Assembly (NCBI GenBank): GCA_025765595.1
Contig: JAIVFH010000023.1
Span: forward strand, 124,001 to 188,000
DNA length: 64,000 nt
Reading direction: 5' to 3'
DNA from: Obelidium mucronatum
Lineage: Eukaryota; Chytridiomycota; Chytridiomycetes; Chytridiales; Chytriomycetaceae
The notes under the pieces were generated by a model. It had not been told where the DNA came from. It did no database searches and saw only the letters and a program-made list of their open reading frames with translations. The position numbers were made by a program, and so were the translations under genes. Every line of letters begins with the position of its first letter. Within the stretch, counting starts at the first letter, position 1. Below are positions 44,567 to 55,630 of this stretch, piece after piece.

Positions 44567-45559
44567 ATGCTGACATCTCACGGTAGCTTTCAAATACAGG
44601 CCCTGACAGAGAAGCAACTCGAGCAGTATTTTGAACGAATACGGCTCCCATCTCATCTTTGCGCGTCTCCACCAACTGCAAACATGTTGCATTCCATCGT
44701 CAGCCACCACAGCACCACCATCCCATTCGAAAACACGGAACTCTTCTTCCTTAATAAACCGGGCCCCATTGAAGTGGACTGTATATTCGAACAACTTGTA
44801 CTCAACAAAAGAGGTGGCTACTGTTATCAAAACAATCTCCTTGTTGTTTCGGCGCTGAAAGCCATTGGATTCGCCGTAAGGCCAGGAATCGCGAGCCTTT
44901 CTCTTTGGGAAAACAATACTTTCAGATTCCAGAGTCCAATGCACATGATTGTTTTCGTTGGTGTCAAGATCGAAAATGATGTGCAGGAATATTTGGTGGA
45001 TTTGGGCGGTTTACGATGGTCCTGTGGTCTACTAATACGCGATCGATCTAGAGTGTCATGTGCAGGCGGTGAAACATGTGAATTGCGCAAAGATGGAGGT
45101 GTTTGGATGTTGTTTCATAAGCGAGCGGTTTGGTCAGGGCTTCCTGAAGGAGCTTTTGCGGATGGCTTTACACCAGTATTTTCGTTCACGGAAGAGTCTC
45201 TCAGGTTCAAAAGTTTCTTTTTTTTTTTGCATCCCTTTGTTGAAGTGGGTAAAGTAATGTGCCACCACAGCCTGCAAGATTACAATGACCTAAATTTACG
45301 CGTCGCAACGGACCCTCACCACAAACTCAAGAAACATTTGTTGATCTCGATTGTAACGCCATCGTTTGGAAATGCAGTTATCACTGATCACGTGTATCGA
45401 AGGAGGGAACCCCAAGAGACAGTCCACCAGGAGGCCAAGCATCGGATAGATGACGTGGGCGTTTTCACAAGCTTTCTTCGGGACTCGTTTGGAATTGTTC
45501 TCAGCGAAAGTGAAGCTGCTGCTGCTGCCGTCTTTGTTGGAAACAATATGTGTAAATAA
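44567..45559 (+). CDS. arylamine N-acetyltransferase, paralogue 2
   Basis: Two exons, 44567-45204 and 45271-45559; 308 aa. Triad residues: KRGGYCYQNN (Cys), MHMIVFV (His), YLVDLGG (Asp). The intron of 66 nt is in frame and stop-free, and sits at the position before the (R/S)xQDYxxLN motif where paralogues 3 and 4 also have their last intron, supporting common descent. Only 84 bp follow the cyclase stop. Acetyl-transfer to aromatic amines is expected; the physiological substrate is unknown. The VDLGG loop lacks the usual Phe after Gly, and LRWSCG follows, so the acceptor pocket may differ. Confidence 0.88.
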   Translation: MLTSHGSFQIQALTEKQLEQYFERIRLPSHLCASPPTANMLHSIVSHHSTTIPFENTELFFLNKPGPIEVDCIFEQLVLNKRGGYCYQNNLLVVSALKAIGFAVRPGIASLSLWENNTFRFQSPMHMIVFVGVKIENDVQEYLVDLGGLRWSCGLLIRDRSRVSCAGGETCELRKDGGVWMLFHKRAVWSGLPEGAFADGFTPVFSFTEESLRFKSFFFFLHPFVEVGKVMCHHSLQDYNDLNLRVATDPHHKLKKHLLISIVTPSFGNAVITDHVYRRREPQETVHQEAKHRIDDVGVFTSFLRDSFGIVLSESEAAAAAVFVGNNMCK

Positions 45560-45663
45560 TAAAGCGGAATAACAAGATTTCACCCAAATTGGATTCCCAA
45601 AATCAAAAAAAAAAGCGACACCAATCAGATCTCTTCTGATCCCTTTCTTTTTTTATATTTCTG

Positions 45664-45775
45664 ATGGGCCGTCTTAAGCTGTTTAACCGTCGGGTTCCTC
45701 TTGCGCCTGACGATGTATACGTGCCTGCGGCGTATGGACTTGTTTTACACTCGATCTGGTAAGGGGAGGCGACAA

Positions 45776-45807
<32 letters not shown>

Positions 45808-48800
45808 CTAACACACTCCCTACCCCGCACCCAGGCTGGCGTCTTCTGCTGTCGTATACGCCGTTATTCGAAACGACTGCAACATCAGTCCTGTTCTGAT
45901 AACCTTCCTCCTCGTTCTCATATGTACGCTGTGTATACAAGTACCATTAGATATTTTGATTATGGCGCTTTCAATGAGTGGAACAGTGTCCCGGAAAGGA
46001 CCTAGGAGATACGTCAGGTGAGGAGGGGGTCTTGCTGGGGGGGATTGTAAATTGATGGGTGGAGTTTTCCCCATATTTGGGTGGCTAAATTTCGTCTATC
46101 ACTCACACCAGTGCTGTAGTCCAAACATCCTTCTTTGTTCTCATTTTTGAGCTCATCCTTGAATGTTATGGAATATATGTCACCTATGGGCCTGGAAACT
46201 ATCTCCAGCCAGTAGAAACACCGGACTGCAAATACGATATGGACACCTCAAGTCCGATTTTGATTCACATGGTTGTCATTTGGTCCTTCTTGGCCATTAT
46301 TTTCTACTTTTTGACTGTTGCTCTTTTGTTGGCGAATTCCGAACACAAGTCTGGATCGCAATTGGATCAATATGTCAAGATTTGGCAGTCGCGTTTGAAT
46401 TTTGCGGTTGGAACTGGTGGTCTCGTTGACTCGGATGTGTTGAGAGATGTTGCGGGAGAGCTTGCGTACTATTTCAAAGGTAGGGTAATACTGGTTAATG
46501 TCGTTATTTTTTTTTTAAAATTCTTCTATATTTCCACCACCAAAAAAAATATCAGACTTTGATTGGGCTCCATCAGATATTGCTGTTGCTCTTCTCCTCC
46601 TCAAACGAGAACAGAAGAAAATCACGGAAATTCGTCAAGCCCGCCGTCTCTTGATTGAACAGCCGATGGGATTTGCAATCCCAACTCTTGATGACAACAA
46701 AGACATTGAAGCTCTTGCCAAAGTCCAAGGAGAAGAAGAAAGTCGGCGAATGACGTTCATGAATTCTGGAAATAGCGTGAGAAAGTATTTGGACGCTGCA
46801 AGAAGTATGTCAAGGAAGATGAGTTTGAAGACACTTGATGCCAGTGCTCCTGCGGGACCATCGATTGCTATCCAGACGGCAACCCCCATCATTGAAGCAG
46901 ATGAGGCTGACGACGAAGGTGAAACGAACCCAAAGGATTCTGGAAAGTCTGTTTTGGCGGAGAAGGGATTGGGAATCATGTCGTCTGAGCCGAGTGAATT
47001 CGTGGACCTGGATGCTACTGCCTCAGACGTTGTTGGTGGACCTGTTAGGAAATTTGACCAGACTTTGGCAATGCCTATCAAAGACGCTGATGATGAGCAG
47101 TCGCCAACAACCAAGGGAACCACTCCAAGCAAGCTCAAAGGCAAATTTAGCGTGGCTGGTTTAAGATCGCCCAACTTCAAGTCCCCTTCTCTTTCCACTG
47201 CGTTAACCCCCAATCGTTCAAAGCCACACCAGCATCAGCATCATCATCACCACCACCACCACCATCAACCCCAATTTCGCCCCTTCCAATTTCGTAAACG
47301 GAAACAAATGGGCTCTCATCGACGTGAAGACATCAAGCAGGGAACTGTATTCCGTGAAGAAATTGACGATATCCTCTACTTTGCTCGATACGCCGAAGTT
47401 GTATACACGCCTGAAGAAGTCAACATGATTTATTCTGACCGTCTCCACTTTCATTCAACTGAAAATGGAATTTACCGATGCCCATACCTGATTGTCCACG
47501 ATGAAGGAACGGATTCAATTGTCATTGCGATTCGTGGAACCTACTCTGCAGCTGATGTGTTGGTGGACTTGAAATTTGATGTCACGCCACTGCTGATTCC
47601 AGAGTTGGATGCGGATGGAGAAGAGCACTTGGCGCATGGAGGGTTCATGACAACTGCAAAGAACATTTTGGCTGATCTCAAGAGATTAAATATTCTTGAG
47701 CCGCTGTTAAATGATAAGAGTAGTGAGTTTTATGGCTGTAGTCTGGTTGTTACGGGGCATTCTTTGGGAGCGGTATGTTTTTTTCTTCTTTAAATTTACG
47801 TCCTTGTTTTTATGTTGATGGACTCACCCATTTCATTTTCAAGGGTGTGGCTGCTTTACTTGCGAATATGCTTCGCTATGATTTCCCATCCACTTGTTGC
47901 TACACATTTGAACCTCCAGGTTGTATTGTGAGTCGTCGCGCTGCAGAACACTTTGAACTCTTTTGCACAAGTGTAGTTATGGGCGACGACGTTGTAACAC
48001 GTCTCTCCCGAAACACGATGGAAATGCTGAAACTCGACATTGACCGGCATCTCAAGTCATGCGATGAGCCAAAATGGAAAGTTTTTGGAAGCGTTCTTGG
48101 AGACCGACTTCTCTGTTGTGGCAACAGTCGGAACAGCACGAGCGCGAGAAAGCGCGGTGCGAGGGCGAGTCGGCCAGGGATTTTGCAGCGCCGAACTCCT
48201 TCGGGACACTTGTTCCCGGAAGATTTGGCAAAGTTGAAGAGACGAACAAATAGTCTGCGTGCTGGAAAGAAGGGAGAAGATAATTACTTTGCTGGGAAGG
48301 AGTTGCCAACACCGCCAATGTACATTCCTGGAAAAATTCTGCATATTGAGAAATTACGTCGTCCGCCTTTGAACATGAACCAAATGATGGGTCGTCAGTT
48401 GAAAAAAGTTGTTGGTGCTACCAAAGCTGTTGGAGAGGGTTTGGTTGACCTTGTGTTTGAAGGAGCTGAAAAAATCAAAGATGGTGTTGAAGATATTGGA
48501 GATTTGATTTTGGATGGTGCGGACTTTGTGAGAGATGGAGCTGAAGGTATCAAGGATAAGATTGTTCCTCCAAAGAGTAGTCATCAGAGTCGGGGTAACG
48601 GGGGAGGGCCATCTGGTGGTAATCCATCTGGAATTCAAGAAGATGTTGTTGTTGTTCCATTGAAGGATAGCGAGGCTCTATCCCAGATCACGCCTTCACC
48701 TGTCAAGAGACGAGCAGGAAGTATGGGAGACCTGTTTGAAACCAAATCCGGGAAGTCTAAAAGCTCCGATAATGGAAAAGCTTCCGCAAATGCCGCTGCT

Positions 48801-50081
48801 CCTGCCATTGCCGTCAATTCAGACGAGCAAGTGGCAGCTGGGGAATCGGACGACCTTGCTGAGGCGGCTGCAAACGCCATGGAAAAAGGAAAAGTTTCTT
48901 TCATTCGCGGAGTTTCTATGGCAGAGGGAACCAGCTCAAGGGGTGATCGTGGAGAGCGTCAAAGTCGTCGCAGAAGAAGAAAACTTGAGCGTGCAAGATC
49001 TGCAGGCAACATTCGCTCCAAGTCAGCCGGAAGAGATGGATTCATTTCCAATGCGGAAGAAACTGAAGCTTCGTCATCTGAGGATGAGACCGGGATTCGT
49101 GTCAGTCGCTTCCGCTCGCGGAGGTCTCGCACAAAGAAGGAATCTGGCGCAGTAACAGATACCGAAGTTTTTTCGGATACAGAACTTGCCGACTTGGGAG
49201 GGACTCGGCACAAAGATAAGCCGGTTTACCAGAAGCCTGTGGCTAAGCAGACGCTGGCTGGGTTGCTGGGTGGTCCTGAAAATGCCAGGCGAATGAGCGA
49301 GCAGGCTGCTCTGCGCGGCGCAAAATTCCCAAGGATTAATACATCTGTCAGCAATAGCAGTGGATTGCTTGGTCGAAAATCGGCGGAAGGAATCAATCAG
49401 AGGTTCAGCTCATCGCCAACTCGGATGCGTGGTCAAGCGGATCAGGTTAATCCATCAATTATGCCTCGTGCCCACGTTGAAGCAGTTCCATCTGATTCTA
49501 TCACTGGAAAGGTTGTACCTGTTGGGAGTGCCATTCTAGAGAGTGGTATTCCTGGCAGCCCAACTTCGCCTCTTGGCAACCCTCAACCAATCAGTCCGTT
49601 TCACATCACCCACGAAAGTCTCACTATTCCAGAACCCACAAAGGGTGTCACAGTTTCTGCCCCTGATTTGAATAACATTGAGGAGGAAGATGTTGATGAT
49701 GACCTTGTGATTCCAACAACACCAGGCGTTCGATTCCAAGAACCAAATCCAAGTGTGGTATCGCACGACGATTATGCCTTGTCAAAACCGCAATACCCCC
49801 CTGCTCAATTGAATGCCAAAGAGAAAGGAAAAGGTCCTGTTCCACAAGGCCCAAAAGTACACGGAAAATACCATTATGTTCCGCGATGGGCAAGAAAAGA
49901 AGAGTTTCAGGAGATTATTGTGAGCCGAAGTATGATTGTGGACCATTCGCCCTTTGAGCTGCTTCGAGAGGTATGGTTGCGGTGGTGCAATTTGGTGGTA
50001 AGATTGTGTCTAAATGCGTTTTTGTATTAGTTCCAAGCCGCACCAGCTGGATCTGTTCTTGGAGTTGTTACTCGTAATTGA
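45664..50081 (+). CDS. sn-1-specific diacylglycerol lipase (DAGL-type)
   Basis: Six exons, 45664-45758, 45835-46017, 46112-46479, 46556-47772, 47844-49970, 50031-50081; 1346 aa. The N-terminus MGRLKLFNRRVPLAPDD and four membrane spans match DAGL-alpha/beta, which cut diacylglycerol to 2-monoacylglycerol. A long insert holds a His run. The class 3 lipase domain follows: YLIVHDEGTDSIVIAIRGT, nucleophile GHSLGAGVAALLANMLR (split by an intron), acid VVMGDDVVTRLS and base PPMYIPGKILHIEK. After the lipase come amphipathic repeats (IKDGVEDIGDLILDGADFV, REGAEGI-like), then about 450 low-complexity residues and a conserved-looking end LLREFQAAPAGSVLG. A (CA)15 microsatellite lies in intron 1. Confidence 0.9.
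45777..45806 (+). repeat. (CA)15 microsatellite in DAGL intron 1
   Basis: Perfect CA dinucleotide run of 30 bp directly downstream of the first coding exon; likely length-polymorphic. Confidence 0.95.
47228..47272 (+). repeat. CAT/CAC trinucleotide run encoding poly-His in DAGL
   Basis: Codes for a run of about nine His flanked by Gln/Pro (QHQHHHHHHHHHQPQ) in the insert before the lipase domain. Possible metal-binding or disordered linker. Confidence 0.9.
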
Positions 50082-50339
50082 AGATTCGTTTACTTTTTTT
50101 TAATTTGATTTGATTTGTTTTATTTTGTGTTTGGATATCCCGTTTAGTGTATTGTTGTGTGTATGTGAGATGGTTTAGAATTGTTGAAAGAATTAAAAAC
50201 GTATCCAGTATTGCTGCGGTGGGGCAGAAGGTTGTGGAATGTTAGATGACGTGGTGATAACTGTGGCTGAGTCACAAGTCCGCCTTAAAAGCAGCACGAA
50301 AAAGCCGCCCAAAAAGCACGAAAAACGACAAGAAAAACA

Positions 50340-52435
50340 ATGCCAGCACGAGGCGGATCAACGCGCGGCCGCGGCCGCGGCGGCAAGCGGCTGGGCCGGG
50401 CGGCCATGGCGAGGCGCGCGCCGGGCCAGCCCCAGCCGGACAAGCAGGACAGCGCACCGGCGCCCGACGCGCCGCTGCTGCTGATCACGGCGGACATGAC
50501 GTGCCGCGATGCGCTGCTGAAGGCGCAGGTGGCCGGCGACTACGCACTCATTCTGGCGCGCTTTGGGGTCGTGGAATTCATGGACCAGGTCATGAACTTG
50601 GTTGAAAAGGTGATTGCAGCTTCGAAGAGTACCTGGTAGTACAAAGCTAAATGTTGTTTGTTTTCTTTTTATTGCTCCGTTGCAGAAAGTGGATTTGAGT
50701 CCATCAGCTAAATCCAGGATTCTGTTGGTTTTGTGGATCAACAAGCATACCAACGAGTTTGATAAGCTTTTGTTTGATGTTACTGGTTTCTTTGGGACAA
50801 GCGAATTGTTTAAATTGGTACCATTGTTGGACAGGCCTCGTAAGGTAAGATTGCTGTTGTTGCGTGTTATGTATTTAATGGTCCAAGCATTAACTTAACA
50901 ATCAAAATTAGCTTCGTCAACTACAAAAGCGCCTGGCAAGCATCAAAGGAAAGGCCAAAGAACGGAAACTAAAGATCATATCGCGAGAAATTGTCGACCT
51001 GCAAAGAGAAGCCCATTCAGGGAATCTAACTTCGTCTTTCGCCAAAAGCGTCGCGAAATGGGTTGGCACAATTTCAGAAGATATTCTTACATTCCAAGCA
51101 ATCAATTATCCGACAGATAATTGGAAGGCTGTTGCAGACTTGTGCCATCTCCAAGCCAAGGATTTTCAAACCCCATGGTTTCTACCATTTTGCTTTGGAA
51201 CACCAGCACCGGCTGGGACTTTGGTTGATGTTATGACTTCTGTCACCACCGAAACGTTGGCGCAAACGATTGAATCGTTTCCTTATTTGGCTTCTTGCTA
51301 CAGTATGATTCGTCAGCGAGTGCAAGACGGGACTCTATCATTGTCCAAAGAAGCCAAAGCTTGGTTGGCAGCAAAAGCACCAGTGGAGGATGTGATTTGG
51401 TTCTACGAGGATATTGTACAATATTGTGATGTTGCGGAAGAGGCTCTGTACAGTCGATTGGAACGAGGAGAGTTTGTCGCCAGTTCAAAAAGTCGGGTCA
51501 ATTACCCCAAGTTGATGGAGAGAATTATGCTGTTGGAAAGGCGACAAAGCAAATGTACCAAATATTTGATGGAATTTGCGACTGGCATGCTCCAGGAAAT
51601 CACTTTTCCAGAGAATAAGCTGAAAGTCGCAGTATTTGGTGACTGTTCGTCGTCTATGGATGTTGCAGTTGATGTGAGTCATTTTTTTTTTTTTTTTTTT
51701 TGAAAAATATTTCCCCACAGTTCTTTGTATAACTTATTCCCTTGCTTTTAGACTGCAAGTATCCTAGCGTCCATCTTCACTGCGCGCTTGAAAGCAAATC
51801 TCACATTTTTCCATGACGACCTGGTACTACCCCCCATACAGCCAGAAACAACTGCGGATGTCCTTGCTGTAGCAAAGGCAATCAAAGCGCAACGATGTAC
51901 TGCTCCAGCAGCTTGCCTCTGGCCTTACTACAATGAGAAAATCTCCATGGACCTGTTCATCATCGTCACTGACGAGGAAGAGAATACTTCCTGTCACAGT
52001 CACCGATTCGCTCCTCTCTACAAAAAATACCTGGAAGAAGTCAACCCCAATGCTAAGATATTCTTCATTTCCTTCTTGGATATCCGTACCGATGGAGATA
52101 TGGTGAACGATTTAAAGAAACGGGGAATTGTTGCAAAACAGTTTCGTTTTGATGGAAAACGACCGGATTTGAGCAAGTTTGATGAGTTGTTGGGGTTGTT
52201 GACACTGCAGATTTTGGATGGCGCTCCAAAAGTACCCGAGCCACCAAAGCAATCGTATGCATCCATCGCTGCAAAACACGCTGTTGAAAACGTTGCGGTT
52301 CCTTCGCCGGGTGTGACTCCTTCTCCTCTTACACCTTCTGTGGTTGCATTGGCGGCCGATTTAACACATTTAAACGTCGAAAACCAAAAGGAGGAGGATT
52401 CAGATGATGATTGGATTCAAGTGACGCGTAAATGA
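50340..52435 (+). CDS. von Willebrand A-domain protein with helical N-terminal region (Ro60-like layout)
   Basis: Four exons, 50340-50609, 50686-50844, 50912-51673, 51752-52435; 624 aa. The first exon is GC-rich and encodes an Arg/Gly-rich start (MPARGGSTRGRGRGGKRLG) suggesting RNA contact. A mostly helical region (about 90-420; NYPTDNWKAVADLCHLQ, DFQTPWFLPFCFG) precedes a vWA domain with MIDAS motif FGDCSSSMDVAVD and the second metal loop IIVTDEEEN. The C-terminus is disordered and ends DSDDDWIQVTRK. Helical repeats followed by an intact MIDAS vWA recall Ro60/TROVE proteins, but I see no convincing TROVE signature. RNA- or protein-binding scaffold is the safest reading. Start: first ATG in frame. 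Confidence 0.7.
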
Positions 52436-52474
52436 ATTATATTTTTTATCAATATATACATGCAGTTATATAAG

Positions 52475-53541
52475 CTACTTTTCATTCTCAACCTTTTCAT
52501 CTTTAAAGTATTTCTCTTGAGCGCCATCAATCTCACCTTGTGTCAAAACCACTCCAAACTCCTTTTGCATTATCCCCACCAAATCACGCACTGACTTCAT
52601 TTCAAAAACATATTCCAAGTTGCGATTGTCTTTTCCTTCTCGTCGTCGAAAGATGGAATCAGTAATCACGGCTCGCCCATAAGTTTCCGTGACAATCGAC
52701 ACAATCAAGGTATTTTTTAAAGCATGCTGTGGCCATTGCGTTACAAAAACGTTTAAAGCAAGGTAATCTTGTGGCCTTTTAGAAAAGAGTTAAAGGAAAA
52801 AGAATACAAAAAAAAAAACTTTTGATTTCGTCACCTATACCGCGCGAGCGTGAAATAAAAAAGAGGAGCATAACCAAGATCATCCGCCCCATTCGGCAAC
52901 ACAGCCCAAGGAGCCCTTTTCACCCACAACATCCAACCTCCCTCTGAATCAACCAACCCATCACACTTTCGAATCTGGAAACTTTCACTAGCAGCACAGA
53001 CTTGCGTGGAACCATCCCTGATTTCAATCGCACGAGAGAACCGATTGTTTCCCATATCCACAATGTATTGTTGGGAATCGTTCAATTGGACAAAGACAAT
53101 CATGTGGGCTGTGGGTCCGATATCAAAGATTGCGCACTTGTCATTCCAAACTGTGAATCGAGCGATTCCTGAAGAGACTTTGAATTCGAGGGCTCGTAAA
53201 GCGGATAATAAGAGAACATTGTTCTGCATTTCTGTTCAGTGAAGACTGAGATCAACAACACTCAACAAAGCTACCTGAAAGCAATAGCCGCCTCTCTTTC
53301 CCACGACAATCTCGTCGAAAATTTCAGCGATTTCGATTGGGCCTGGGATTTGGCATAGCGTCAATTTGCCCGTTTCAAAAGGAATTGCAATGCTGTGGTA
53401 ATGGGCAACGCTATTGAGGAGCTCAAGCGTTGGCTCAAGAGGAAGCGATTGTGGAAAAGCAATGCGTTCCAAGTATAGCGTAAGTTGTGTTTGCGTCAAT
53501 GGCGGGAATGTGTGTTCAGATGTAAAAACTGGTAGAGGCAT
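52475..53541 (-). CDS. arylamine N-acetyltransferase, paralogue 3
   Basis: Three exons, 53275-53541, 52835-53223, 52475-52775; 318 aa. The first splice joins KRGGYCFQ to NNVLLLSALRA, restoring the active-site loop; the second restores RYRPQDYLALNVF. Cys in RGGYCF, His in AHMIVFV and Asp in YIVDMGN complete the triad. It is the only copy with an intron directly after the catalytic Cys motif. It is convergent with the vWA gene, with 39 bp between stops. The substrate cannot be told from sequence. Confidence 0.9.
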
Positions 53542-53682
53542 ATTGGGTGATTAAAAAAAATTAAAAGGGTTTTATTGAAAGTGTAATAAGGTCCAGTCGA
53601 GTAAACAAGTAAAAGAGTAAGAAAAAGAAAGCTTAAAATACAGAAAATAATAAATTAAATCAATACACGCGAATTTTTTTCT

Positions 53683-54171
53683 TCACCAAGAAGTTCCATG
53701 ACCACGAATATTCCACACAGTATTCCACTCAGTATTACACTTCCACATGATTACCGGCGAATACCCAGCCTCCTTCAACCCAGACAATTGCAAGTTCAAG
53801 CAAAACTTGCCACTCTTGATTTGACCCGCAGAATTCAAACTCCACTGCTGCGCTTCAGTCCAATTACAATCAAAGATATCGACAGCCACCCCGTTTCCAT
53901 TGAGCCCGCTGTAGCGGTCCAAGCAGCGACCCGTTTGCGTGTTCACAAGAGTGTTTTGTTCAAAGTACCAGATTTCATTGGACGCTGGGTTACTGGGATC
54001 GCATGGCCAGCCAATAACAGGGTTGAAGTTTTTGTTGAGGGATGCCTTGTTGTCGAGGCAGTAGCTTTGGCCCGTGTTTGGGTTCGTCACGTACAGTACA
54101 AATGTTTGGTAGGTTGCGCGACCTAACGATGCAGTGGCTAGAAGGGCCAAGAGCGTGATAAAAAGCTGCAT
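53683..54171 (-). CDS. secreted ricin-B-type (beta-trefoil) lectin-like protein
   Basis: 162 aa, single exon. The N-terminus MQLFITLLALLATASLGRA is a signal peptide. The rest is about one beta-trefoil carbohydrate-binding module: GQSYCLDNKAS, GWPCDPSNPASNEIWYFEQ, GRCLDRYSGLNGN, DCNWTEAQQWSLN (QxW motif) and GKFCLNLQL. Only the sugar-binding fold is present; there is no enzymatic chain, so this is a lectin and not a toxin. It sits between NAT paralogues 3 and 4 on the same strand. The start at the signal-peptide Met is preferred over an upstream non-ATG extension. Confidence 0.8.
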   Translation of the reverse strand: MQLFITLLALLATASLGRATYQTFVLYVTNPNTGQSYCLDNKASLNKNFNPVIGWPCDPSNPASNEIWYFEQNTLVNTQTGRCLDRYSGLNGNGVAVDIFDCNWTEAQQWSLNSAGQIKSGKFCLNLQLSGLKEAGYSPVIMWKCNTEWNTVWNIRGHGTSW

Positions 54172-54376
54172 TTGCGGGTGTGGGGATTTTGTTTTTTTTT
54201 TGTTTGACAAAGTATGACGGTTTATGTACTTTACAGAAGCAAGGTTCAGTACTTTGACAGGAAATTTCAAAGTCCGATATTTTGATTACACAAGAACACA
54301 CACACACAAAAAGACACAAACATATTTCCTTTAATTGGCACCTGCATCACATTCAAAAGGGATAGCAAGAAAAAAA

Positions 54377-55438
54377 TCAGGTTTCTATAGTGTTCCAAAC
54401 AGGGTAGAGTATCCGTTTGACACCCTCAATCTCATCATGACCCAACTCGATTCCAAACTCGGATTTCAGAACCGCGACAAAATCATCGAGGCAAGGTAAT
54501 TCAACAACACGGTCCAATTCGCGATGTTGTGCTCCCTCGAACCTCTTGAATGTCCTATCGACTATATTTGCGCGACCCCCCGTTGCAGTCACAATCGAAG
54601 CAACAAAACTAGTGACAAAAATTTGGGTGGGTTCAGTACTGACAAAGTGATTGAACACTTCGAAGTCTTGTGGACTATTTTGCCAAAGTTTCAGTAAAAG
54701 CACTAAACAACTGAAAAGAAAGATATATTCTCACCGATACCGCTCCATCGTGAAATACAAAACAGGCAAGAATCCATCACTATCAGAATCCAGACCCTCC
54801 TGAACAGGTGCCCAACCCGGCCGCTTCAGCGACAACATCCAACCCCCACTATTGGTCGTTATAGTTGAAGAATCAAGACGAACCACCTCATCCCCAGCGC
54901 TCAAGATTTCCTCGCCAACAGTGACTGCCATGGCGCGAATCATTCCAATTCGACTGTATCCCACATCCACAAGAAACCGCCGCCGCTGCTGCTGCGATTC
55001 GTTGCCGTCTTCGAGCAAATCAACAAAAAGAATCATATGCGTCGTTCCCTTCAAAACATGCCTCTTCAAATCAGGGTTCCAAACAACAGGCCTCGCGGCA
55101 CCAGGGTACGCTTTATACCCAAGCGCCAACAACGCAGAAAGGAGTAACGAGTTTTGTTGGAAACAGTATCCCCCACGTTGGTCAGTTACCAAGCGTTCAA
55201 ACACTTGATCTTGATTTAAGCGCGGTTTTGAATCCAAGAAGCGAAGGTGTCCGTTTTCGAAAGGAATGTGGCTGCTGTGGGCATGGATTATTCGGTTTAA
55301 TAGAGCTAGGGTTGGTGGTTCCGGTTGAGGTTGTGGTGACGTCGGAGGAAGGTGTATTCGGTTTAGATATTGCGTCAATTGCGTGGATGACAGTGGTTCA
55401 AAGTTATCGAGGGGATTGGATTGGTATGGTGATGCCAT
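54377..55438 (-). CDS. arylamine N-acetyltransferase, paralogue 4
   Basis: Two exons, 54735-55438 and 54377-54674; 333 aa. The intron acceptor at AAAATAG joins MERYR to PQDFEVFNHF, matching the other copies. Triad: QRGGYCFQQN (Cys), THMILFV (His), FLVDVGYS (Asp). A slightly longer Asp/Glu/Gln loop (EDGNESQQQRRR) lies before the Asp strand. Closest in layout to paralogues 2 and 3 because the last intron is at the same codon. Probably acetylates arylamines or related xenobiotics. Confidence 0.9.
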
Positions 55439-55630
55439 TTTTTTAGACACAGTATTAATAATGTACACGAAGAACTTTCGATTTGATTTGAAAGGATTTT
55501 CTAAAATGCAGATATAGATATATATTCAAAAAAAAAGCCCCAAGAGCGAGTACTGTAGTATGCCGCCCAACCAAGAAATCAATCAAACAACAAAAAAAGA
55601 ACCAAAAACAGAAACACACGTTCATACACA

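Noticed and set aside
53683..54171. Ricin-like toxin gene
   Set aside because: Only a secreted beta-trefoil sugar-binding module is present; there is no catalytic chain, so it is a lectin.
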